Source: JAPPHY01 sp965247535 (GTDB lineage: Bacteria; Chloroflexota; Dehalococcoidia; Lucifugimonadales; UBA2985). From it: a stretch of 64,000 bases of DNA. The stretch covers positions 1,426,001 through 1,490,000 of the forward strand of contig OZ252018.1 of the NCBI GenBank assembly GCA_965247535.1, given 5' to 3'. The translations under genes and the position numbers were made by a program. The notes beneath the pieces were generated by a model that did not search any database, was not told the origin of the DNA, and saw nothing but the letters and a program-made list of their open reading frames with translations. Shown in pieces: positions 57,549-64,000 of the stretch; the stretch's first letter is position 1, and each line of letters begins with the position of its first letter.

Positions 57549-58409
57549 CTAGCTCCTGCGAAACGCGTTCTGCACAACGTCATCCGGGAAGAGCGAGGGA
57601 ACCTGCCCATCGGAGGCGTAGTTGTACAGCGCTGCCTTGAATATGCCGTCCAGCGTGGCAAACACAAGTGCCACGCCAATGAGCAGGACGGCTCCTATGC
57701 CAATGGCCAGAATCACGCCGATAGCTCCAATTGGGGAAAGCACGAAGAACAGCGCCGCACTAATGGCAAACGCAACTAGGCCTACGAGGAGCCCGGCTAT
57801 CCCCAACCCGAAGTTGGCGGCTATCTGCTCGCCCCAAGTACGGCGCAGCATGGAGAGGGACGTTTTGAAGGCGTCGCCCAGTGACCTGTGCTCAATCACT
57901 ATGAGCGGCACCACGAAGAAGGTGACCATGGTCCAGGCGGCGCCGAGCAGCTGCACCACAATGTAGCCGATCATTCCCAAGATACCGCCCCGTTGCCTGG
58001 CCTGGCTGGACAGAATCCGCAAGATTAGCCCGACCGTCGCCGCGATGACCGCCCACATGAAGATCGTGATGACCCGGTGGAAGGCGCCGTTCAGGCCGGA
58101 GCTTATGTTGGGGTCGCCGCCGGCCAGCCGCTCGTGGGCGGCATACACCAGCGCGCTGTTGAAGAAGATGATCACGAAGTAGGAGGCAACGTAGAAGGCG
58201 AAGAGGACAACCAGGTCAATGGCGCCGGAGGTCCCTTCATCCAGCCGGCCGAATGCGCCTATCCCGAAGCCCACCCCCATGAACGAAAGAGATACCAGAA
58301 TCACGCCTATCGAAGAGAAGACAGGGAAGAGAATCAGCTCCTTGTCCACCGCCAGGACGTGCAGGCACAACTTCAATAGCCTGAAGCTCCTGCCAATAGT
58401 CTCGAACAT
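57549..58409 (-). CDS. Polytopic membrane protein, DUF6159-like
   Basis: A 286-residue protein with about six hydrophobic segments. It begins MFETIGRSFRLLKLCLHVLA, contains ALVYAAHERLAGGDPNIS, FFVVPLIVIEHRSLGDAFKTS and ends in a Tyr/Asp-containing tail (ALYNYASDGQVPSLF). This is the pattern of the DUF6159 family of unknown function. ATG 58409 has GGAGG four bases upstream. Confidence 0.72.
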   Translation of the reverse strand: MFETIGRSFRLLKLCLHVLAVDKELILFPVFSSIGVILVSLSFMGVGFGIGAFGRLDEGTSGAIDLVVLFAFYVASYFVIIFFNSALVYAAHERLAGGDPNISSGLNGAFHRVITIFMWAVIAATVGLILRILSSQARQRGGILGMIGYIVVQLLGAAWTMVTFFVVPLIVIEHRSLGDAFKTSLSMLRRTWGEQIAANFGLGIAGLLVGLVAFAISAALFFVLSPIGAIGVILAIGIGAVLLIGVALVFATLDGIFKAALYNYASDGQVPSLFPDDVVQNAFRRS

Positions 58410-58634
58410 TGCGCCTCCGTTTGCGGTCAGGCCAGGTTCAGCCCATGCTGAGCCCGCCTGCCGCGCCACTCGCACAGGCGAGCCGCGAATTGCCGAATCC
58501 TCCCGCGATTCTAAGGCCGAAGCGCGCGCCAGTCAACAATCGTGCGGCTCCGCCCGCGCAGGCGGCGGGGCGTTGGATTCTCAATCACTGCCGTTGTGGA
58601 GAACGCGGCGGTCCGCCTCACGCTCGCGACCGCC

Positions 58635-58958
58635 CTACTGCATCGGCGAGTAGTCCGTCGCTCTCATCAGGCGGTTGGTGATCCGGGCGACGAGTGGGCC
58701 CTCCTGCTCCGTCTCCGCGAACAGCTTCGCCCGTTCCTCGTCCGCGCGGAATGCGCTCCACGCCCTCTCACGGTCGGCGGCGTTCTCAAAGGCGAGCATG
58801 TAGACCAGCGTGTTGTTGGTGCCCACGTCCTCCGTCCAGAACCCCACGGGGTTGAGGCCGTGCTTCTTGAAGTACCCCATTGTTATCTCGGCGAAGCGGC
58901 GGTTGAGCGCCGGCAGCTTGCCCGGCATGGCCTCATATGTTCTCAGTTCGTAGATCAA
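58635..58958 (-). CDS. NIPSNAP family protein
   Basis: A 107-residue dimeric alpha/beta barrel protein: MIYELRTYEAMPGKLPALNR, GFWTEDVGTNNTLVYMLAFE, and a DRERAWSAFRADEE helix. NIPSNAP proteins bind diverse small ligands; no enzyme function can be assigned. TTG 58958 has GGAGG seven bases upstream. Confidence 0.85.
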   Translation of the reverse strand: MIYELRTYEAMPGKLPALNRRFAEITMGYFKKHGLNPVGFWTEDVGTNNTLVYMLAFENAADRERAWSAFRADEERAKLFAETEQEGPLVARITNRLMRATDYSPMQ

Positions 58959-59022
58959 TTTTTCACCTCCGTCCGACTATTCCTGCCTGCGGCCTCCCGA
59001 TTGCGAGCTGCGGCTCGACCTC

Positions 59023-60057
59023 TTACATCAGCCTGCCCTGCTCCTTCAGCTCCAGCTTCGTCATCGCCGCCTCGCCGATCTTGCGACCGCCGGGTGTTCT
59101 GAGCACGAAGCCTTCCTTCAGCAGAAAGGGCTCGACCACGTCGACCAGCGTCTGCACCTCCTCGTTCACCGTCGCCGCGAGAGCATCGATTCCCACAGGC
59201 CCGCCGCGGTAGTTCTCGGCGATCGTGCTCAGATACAGCCTGTCGAGCCGGTCGAGTCCGTGCTCGTCCACGCCCTCTCTTGTAAGCGCAACGTCCGCCA
59301 CCTCGCGGTCTATGCGACCGCCGCTCTTCACCTGTGCGTAGTCTCTCACCCTTCGAAGCAGCCGGTTGGCCACCCTGGGCGTGCCGCGCGAACGGCCGGC
59401 AATCTCTCTCGCTCCCTCCCGGTCGACGCCCACCTCCAGGATCTGCGAAGAACGCATGACTACCTCGGTCAGCTCATCCGTCGAGTAGAAATCCAGGTGA
59501 TACACCATCCCGAACCGGTCACGAAGGGGCGGAGTGAGCAGTCCGGCCCTGGTGGTGGCGCCTATTAGCGTGAACCGCTTTAGCTGGAAGGGCAGCGTCC
59601 TGGCGTACGCCCCCTTGCCGGTGACGAAGTCCACCTGGAAGTCCTCCATGGCGGAGTACAGGTACTCCTCCACGGTGTGCGGCAGGCGGTGTATCTCGTC
59701 GATGAATAGTACCTCGGCTTCGCTGAGATTTGACAGCACTCCAACAATGTCCAGCGGCCTTTCCTGCGCCGGGCCGGACGTGTGCACCATCTCGGCGCCC
59801 ATCTCGCGGGAGATAATGTGGGCCAGCGTGGTCTTGCCAAGTCCGGGTGGGCCGTGGAACAACACGTGCTCCAGCGGCTCGCCCCGCGTCTTGGCTGCGG
59901 CGATCGCAATGCCCAGGCTCTCCACCACCCGCGACTGCCCCACGTACTCCCGGAGCGTGCGGGGACGCAGGCTCAGCGCCTGGATCACCTCCGACTCCGC
60001 TCCCTCCTCCGGGGGCGCAGCCTGCTCTTGCTCGCCTATGACGCGCTCTCTGGCCAT
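59023..60057 (-). CDS. ruvB: Holliday junction branch migration ATPase RuvB
   Basis: A 344-residue AAA+ motor that drives branch migration with RuvA. Walker A is HGPPGLGKTTLAHII, Walker B is VLFIDEIHRL, sensor 1 is LIGATTRAGLL, and the C-terminal winged helix has PGGRKIGEAA. The order ruvC-ruvA-ruvB is normal; the ATG abuts the ruvA stop. Recombination repair would complement the ImuB/DnaE2 cassette. Confidence 0.96.
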   Translation of the reverse strand: MARERVIGEQEQAAPPEEGAESEVIQALSLRPRTLREYVGQSRVVESLGIAIAAAKTRGEPLEHVLFHGPPGLGKTTLAHIISREMGAEMVHTSGPAQERPLDIVGVLSNLSEAEVLFIDEIHRLPHTVEEYLYSAMEDFQVDFVTGKGAYARTLPFQLKRFTLIGATTRAGLLTPPLRDRFGMVYHLDFYSTDELTEVVMRSSQILEVGVDREGAREIAGRSRGTPRVANRLLRRVRDYAQVKSGGRIDREVADVALTREGVDEHGLDRLDRLYLSTIAENYRGGPVGIDALAATVNEEVQTLVDVVEPFLLKEGFVLRTPGGRKIGEAAMTKLELKEQGRLM

Positions 60058-60699
60058 CTACTCGCTCGATCCGCGCTCGATTCTGAACACCTCTCGCAGC
60101 AGCTCCTGCGAGTCGCCGGGGTTGGATACGGCGGCGGCCGCCTCCTCCACCTTCTGACGGGCCTCCGCGCTGCGATGGCCCAGGTTGACCAGCACGCTGA
60201 CCACCTCATCAACCACGCTGCCGCGCCTGGGGGCCGCGGGCACGGCGGTATAGCCCTCGTCACGGAGCAGGGCCCACTCCGCCATCTTTCCCCGGAGCGT
60301 GGCCACCATCTTGTCCGCCGTTCTCTTGCCTATGCCTGGCATCTTGACCAGAAGGTCCGTATTCCCCTCCTCGATGGCCCTGGCAATCGTAGAGACGGAG
60401 AACACCAGTGCGCGGGCTGCGGTGTTCACGCCCACGTCCTCCACCTGGATGAGCCTCTCGAAGAACGTCCTCTCGAACTCCTTTCGAAAGCCCACCAGGA
60501 GAGGCTTGGGCTGTCTCTCCGAGGCGTGATAGTAGACCTCCATCTCCACGTCCTGCCCCTCGCCGGTCTCATCCTCCTCCAGGGAGCGCATCACGAAGTA
60601 CGGGAGAAGCAGCTCGTAACCAACGCCGCTCACGTCAAGGATAACGCGCGCCTCTTCCTTGTAAATCCGCCGGATAGTCCCTCTAAGGTAGTTGATCAC
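60058..60699 (-). CDS. ruvA: Holliday junction DNA-binding protein RuvA
   Basis: A 213-residue protein binding four-way junctions. It has an N-terminal OB fold (MINYLRGTIRRIYKEEARVI), two helix-hairpin-helix motifs (LVKMPGIGKRTADKMV) and a C-terminal RuvB-binding domain (VVDEVVSVLVNLGHRSAEA). Length is normal. It starts six bases after the ruvC stop. Confidence 0.94.
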   Translation of the reverse strand: MINYLRGTIRRIYKEEARVILDVSGVGYELLLPYFVMRSLEEDETGEGQDVEMEVYYHASERQPKPLLVGFRKEFERTFFERLIQVEDVGVNTAARALVFSVSTIARAIEEGNTDLLVKMPGIGKRTADKMVATLRGKMAEWALLRDEGYTAVPAAPRRGSVVDEVVSVLVNLGHRSAEARQKVEEAAAAVSNPGDSQELLREVFRIERGSSE

Positions 60700-60705
60700 G
60701 ATCGG

Positions 60706-61239
60706 TCACACCGCCGCGCCGGTCGCACGGCCCGCGCCGCGTCCGGTGGACACCGCACCGGCGCCGCCAATGGCCTGCAAGTGGCACAGCGCAAGCGCAA
60801 GCGCATCGGCCACGTCATTTGGCTCAGGTAGCTGCGTCAGCTTCAATCTCGCCTGCACCGCCCTCTGAATCTGCGCCTTGCTCGCGCGGCCGCTGCCCAC
60901 CATGGTGTGCTTCACGCGGGTGGAGGCGTAGCTGTGCAGTGGTATGTCGGACTGTGCCGCGATGAGACAGGCGAGCCCGCGGGCGTGGCCCATGAGTACC
61001 GCCGTACTCGGGTACGCGTAGTGGGAGTAGACCTCTTCGAGCGCCAGGGCGACGGGGCGAAACTCCTCCACCACCTCTCGCAGACCGTCGTACAGGACGA
61101 CCAGCCTGCGTTCTATGGGGTCTCCGGACCCTCCTCCCCGGATAACGCCGCCCTCCTTCAACCGCACGTCACTTCCCACGGCCTCGATCACGCCGTAGCC
61201 CATTCGAAGAAGGCCGGGATCCACTCCCAGAAGGATCAT
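60706..61239 (-). CDS. ruvC: Crossover junction endonuclease RuvC
   Basis: A 177-residue nuclease resolving Holliday junctions. Catalytic acids: Asp in LLGVDPGLLRMGYG, Glu in LALEEVYSHYAYPSTAVLMG, and the Asp pair region PEPNDVADALALALCH. ATG 61239 is chosen as it begins the first strand directly, as in other RuvC proteins. An in-frame start 19 codons upstream has no better ribosome-binding site. Confidence 0.94.
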   Translation of the reverse strand: MILLGVDPGLLRMGYGVIEAVGSDVRLKEGGVIRGGGSGDPIERRLVVLYDGLREVVEEFRPVALALEEVYSHYAYPSTAVLMGHARGLACLIAAQSDIPLHSYASTRVKHTMVGSGRASKAQIQRAVQARLKLTQLPEPNDVADALALALCHLQAIGGAGAVSTGRGAGRATGAAV

Positions 61240-61390
61240 TCCGTTACACCCCGCATCGGCATCCTGACGATGCCATTCTAGGGTCCCTTCCCGCATGGGT
61301 CAATGAGACCCCGGCCGGCCCACACGCACTGCCTTGGAAGAGGGACGAAGGTCACTGGCGGCCGATCCGGCCTCCGCAAACCGTCATGGA

Positions 61391-62221
61391 CTAGGGCCGG
61401 ACGGCGACGATCTCCAGCCAGTTGCGAGGGATGAAGGTGACTTTCATCTCCTCGAAGACCTGGGCCGCGCCCTTCTGGAGCGCCATGCTTGCCTGCTCCA
61501 GTGGTACGCCCGGCATCACGCCGGTGATCCAGTCCTCGAACCCGCTTATGAGCACCCAACCCTCCAGGGGCACCTGAACGGTGTTGATCCTGAGTTCCTT
61601 GATCTCGAACCCGCGTTCCCTGAGTATCTCTGCGTACTGCTCTGCCGTAAGGTGCTGGCGCGCCTCCACCTTAGCCGCCTTCACGGGCGAGAGGCCGTAC
61701 TCCGACCTAAGAATACGCAATGACCGGAACATCCACTTGCGGTACCACTCCTCCGTCTCAGGCGGATGACCGCCCTCGTAGAAGGATGTGTTGAAGGCGA
61801 ACACGCCTCCGCTTCTCAGCGTGGAGAAAACCTCACCCGAAAGTCGAGTCTTGTCCGTCACCAAGTGAATGGCATTGCAGAAGACAACCGCGTCCATCTT
61901 GTCCCGAACCAGCTGCGAAAGCTGCTCTCCCCGGCCCAGGACGAACTCAACCATCGCGTCCTTTGCATTGCTCAGATCTGCCTTCGCCTGCTTGAGCGCC
62001 GACATGGACATGTCCACGCCTATGACCACGCTGTCCCTGGCACCGAGCAGCTTCTCCAGGATTATCTTGGTCACGCCTCCGGTGCCGCACGCCAGGTCCA
62101 CCACCCTCTGGCCCGGCCCCACCTGCGACAGATCAACGAGATCCTGGTTGATCTTCTGATAGAAGGGCGCCTTTGAAAAGGCAGAGAATGAGAAGTCCCC
62201 CCTGCCCTCGTTTTCTGACAT
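61391..62221 (-). CDS. Class I SAM-dependent methyltransferase
   Basis: A 276-residue methyltransferase: motif I VVDLACGTGGVTKIIL, motif II VIGVDMSMSALKQA, and a post-I acid before DAVVFCNAIHL. The C-terminal half (SLRILRSEYGLSPVKAAKVE, LTAEQYAEILRERGF) resembles methylases of small molecules or polyketide/ubiquinone-type substrates. The substrate is unknown. The start is uncertain: ATG 62221 precedes the conserved region, while ATG 62290 would add 23 residues. It lies between ruvC and prmC on the same strand. Confidence 0.8.
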   Translation of the reverse strand: MSENEGRGDFSFSAFSKAPFYQKINQDLVDLSQVGPGQRVVDLACGTGGVTKIILEKLLGARDSVVIGVDMSMSALKQAKADLSNAKDAMVEFVLGRGEQLSQLVRDKMDAVVFCNAIHLVTDKTRLSGEVFSTLRSGGVFAFNTSFYEGGHPPETEEWYRKWMFRSLRILRSEYGLSPVKAAKVEARQHLTAEQYAEILRERGFEIKELRINTVQVPLEGWVLISGFEDWITGVMPGVPLEQASMALQKGAAQVFEEMKVTFIPRNWLEIVAVRP

Positions 62222-62373
62222 GCTCTGTTCCCCCAGTCTCTCTTCGATTGACCTGCTCGGCTCGCCCGGCACTTCGCGGAGCAAACTCATAGGCTCGTCA
62301 ACTAATACGAACAAATCATACTAGAGAGGCCAAGCCTAGGTCAACGCCGTAAGGATTGACACGAACGCCGCCC

Positions 62374-63225
62374 TCAGGAGAGCTGCACACAGACAGCCCG
62401 CGTGAGTCCTGCCAGATCGTTGTGGAGTGTGACGTTGGCGTCCGGCACAATTCCCAGGCACATCTCCCGCACCGCGTCGCCCTGCTCGGGCGACAGCTCC
62501 ATGACGAAAGCTCCCGGCCTGCGCAGCCTGCCAAGCGCCTGCGGCAGCAGCACACGTATAATCTCCAGGCCGCCGTCGCCTCCATCCAGCGACACCAGGG
62601 TTTCAGTTCGCACCTCCCGCGCCAGATACGGCAGCTCCGTCCGCGGCACGTAGGGCGGGTTGCTCACCACAATGTCCAAGCCACTTGGCACCTTCGCCAG
62701 GAGGTCCACGTCCAGGATGGTCACCCTGTCCGCGACGCCGTGGTATTCGCAGTTGCGCTGGGCCATGTCCAGAGACTGGGTGGAGATGTCGGTTGCGTAG
62801 ACGCGGGCATTGGGCAGGTGTACCGCCAGCGCAACGGCTATTGCGCCGCTTCCCGTGCAGGCGTCCGCTATCAGTATGTCTCGGTCTGAAGGCAACGCGT
62901 GCGCCCGCTCCAGCGCCAGGTCTACCAGCAGCTCGGTCTCCGGCCGCGGGATGAACACGCGAGGGCCAACCCTGAGGTCCAGGCCGTAGAACTCCCTGTG
63001 ACCGGAGATGTAGGGCCACGGCTCGCCGTTGAGGCGCCGTGACAGGTCGCGCGCCAGCGTCTGCCTCTCCTCTGGGGTCAGAGTTCGCTCAGGCGAAGCG
63101 AATAGACCGGCCCTGTCCACGCCCAGCGCCTTCATAAGGAACAGGTCGGCCTCCACCGCTGCCTCCTCGACGCCGTTGGCCTCAAGTGTCCTGCGGGTCT
63201 CATCCAGCACGCGTGCCAGGGTCAC
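62374..63225 (-). CDS. prmC: Release factor glutamine methyltransferase PrmC
   Basis: A 283-residue enzyme that methylates the Gln of the GGQ motif in release factors. It has motif I ADACTGSGAIAVALA, the catalytic NPPY motif (VVSNPPYVPRTELPYL), and the N-terminal helical domain (REFYGLDLRVGPRVFIPRPETELL). GTG 63225 has AGGAGG six bases upstream and lies one base after the prfA stop, so it is cotranscribed with its substrate's gene. Confidence 0.93.
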   Translation of the reverse strand: MTLARVLDETRRTLEANGVEEAAVEADLFLMKALGVDRAGLFASPERTLTPEERQTLARDLSRRLNGEPWPYISGHREFYGLDLRVGPRVFIPRPETELLVDLALERAHALPSDRDILIADACTGSGAIAVALAVHLPNARVYATDISTQSLDMAQRNCEYHGVADRVTILDVDLLAKVPSGLDIVVSNPPYVPRTELPYLAREVRTETLVSLDGGDGGLEIIRVLLPQALGRLRRPGAFVMELSPEQGDAVREMCLGIVPDANVTLHNDLAGLTRAVCVQLS

Positions 63226-63226
63226 G

Positions 63227-64000
63227 TTATGCCTCCTGGAGCAGGCGCGCCTGCTCACGAGCCGCCAGCTCGTTGATGAACTCATCGAGGTCACCCATCA
63301 GGATGCGCTCCAGATTGTGGCTTGTGACGCCAATCCTGTGGTCGGTCACGCGGTTCTGCGGGAAGTTGTAGGTACGCACCTTCTCCGACCGGTCGCCGCT
63401 GCCAACCTGTGATCGACGGGAAGCCGCCATCTCCTCCTGCTGCCGGCTTACCTCCCGGTCGAACAGCCGCGCCCGGAGCACGGCCATGGCACGTTGCCGG
63501 TTCTTGAGCTGGGAGCGCTCGTCCTGGCAGATCGCCACGATGCCCGTGGGGTTGTGGATAATACGCACCGCCGTGGCCACCTTCTGCACGTTCTGGCCGC
63601 CGTGGCCGCTGGCGTGATAGATGTCAATTCGCAGGTCGCCTGGGTCGATATCGACTTCAACATCCTCGGCTTCCGGCAAGACGGCCACTGTTGCCGCTGA
63701 GGTGTGAATCCGCCCCTGCGTCTCCGTACTGGGAACTCGCTGCACGCGGTGACCGCCGCTCTCGTGCTTCAGCCGGCTGAAGGCCCCCTTACCCTTAACC
63801 TCAAATACCACTTCCTTAAAGCCGCCGATTCCCGTCGGGTTGGAGTCGATTACGTCCACGGCCCACCCCTTGGCCTGCGCGTAGCGGGCATACATGCGGT
63901 AGAGGTCACCGGCGAACAGCGCGGCCTCCTCGCCTCCCGTGCCGGCTCGTATCTCCACGATGACGTCTTTTTCGGCGTTGCGGTCCTTGGGCAGCAGCGC
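63227..64000 (-). CDS. prfA: Peptide chain release factor 1 (5' part outside the window)
   Basis: The last 257 codons are present; the start lies beyond 64000. The GGQ loop (ASGHGGQNVQKVATAV) is intact. The stop-codon-reading tripeptide is in RVPSTETQGRIHTS, a PST form of RF1's PxT (usually PAT), not the SPF of RF2. RTYNFPQNRVTDHRIG also matches RF1. It therefore reads UAA and UAG. It is followed by prmC. Confidence 0.94.
   Translation of the reverse strand, partial: ALLPKDRNAEKDVIVEIRAGTGGEEAALFAGDLYRMYARYAQAKGWAVDVIDSNPTGIGGFKEVVFEVKGKGAFSRLKHESGGHRVQRVPSTETQGRIHTSAATVAVLPEAEDVEVDIDPGDLRIDIYHASGHGGQNVQKVATAVRIIHNPTGIVAICQDERSQLKNRQRAMAVLRARLFDREVSRQQEEMAASRRSQVGSGDRSEKVRTYNFPQNRVTDHRIGVTSHNLERILMGDLDEFINELAAREQARLLQEA

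Noticed and set aside
58410..58634. GC-rich repeats before the NIPSNAP gene
   Set aside because: Only short imperfect inverted repeats were seen; they look like compositional noise in a GC-rich spacer.

Overview
The window reads as a GC-rich chromosomal segment of an uncultured bacterium, most likely a member of the Chloroflexota (Dehalococcoidia or SAR202-like). This placement is inferred from gene content, not from a marker tree. The clues are a giant membrane protein with the NYYYFGQ signature of the Chloroflexi/archaeal 'YYY' family, an RCC1-repeat remnant, many GTG and TTG starts, and a PyrR-controlled pyr operon. A selenocysteine tRNA shows that the organism makes selenoproteins. Release factor 1 is encoded at the right edge, so TAA and TAG are normal stop codons.

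Layout. 1-4.6 kb (minus): assimilatory nitrate reduction, with a doubly broken molybdopterin nitrate reductase, NirB, and the start of NirD. 5.3-10 kb (plus): an ImuB-like inactive Y-family polymerase and a DnaE2/ImuC error-prone polymerase, which together form a mutagenesis cassette. 10.1-10.8 kb: a transposase remnant and a long leader, followed by tungstate transporter tupABC. 13.8-16.4 kb: a collagen-like/Spondin lipoprotein and a protein with three PH-like repeats. 16.6-19.2 kb: a DUF35 plus thiolase gene pair lying between a 307-bp duplicated carB 3' end with an adjoining transposase remnant and the intact carB. 19.2-27.2 kb (minus): pyrR-pyrB-pyrC-carA-carB under a classical PyrR attenuator.

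27.3-34 kb (minus) holds two tandem hydrolases, a GlcG/HbpS protein, an excisionase-like HTH protein, an FMN reductase, tRNA-Sec, thioredoxin, and lspA-rluD-gltX. 34.2-38.3 kb has a TPR protein (possibly frameshifted at its start), a PIN protein, RimI, a TauE-type exporter and a cyclophilin. 38.5-45 kb (plus) has aconitase, a retropepsin-like protease with a small Cys/His protein, and a SLOG protein in an operon with enolase and GAPDH.

45-51.8 kb has a PD-(D/E)XK protein, a nonsense-interrupted hypothetical gene, the 1491-residue YYY glycosyltransferase-like protein and two small envelope proteins. 51.7-57.4 kb (minus) carries two potassium-regulation modules (UspA-RCK-RCK-PheA and KtrA-KtrB) separated by an EVE-like/NucS-like nuclease gene. 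57.5-64 kb (minus) is mostly housekeeping: a membrane protein, a NIPSNAP protein, ruvC-ruvA-ruvB, a methyltransferase, prmC and prfA (cut by the window end).

The most notable signals are: the pyr leader, whose terminator arm is also the pyrR ribosome-binding site; an aspartate transcarbamoylase fused to a PyrI-like zinc domain; the carB-flanked island; several genes broken at otherwise conserved positions; a uspA promoter carrying a palindrome in its spacer; and a group of promoters that imply leaderless mRNAs. I found no CRISPR array and no intact mobile element.
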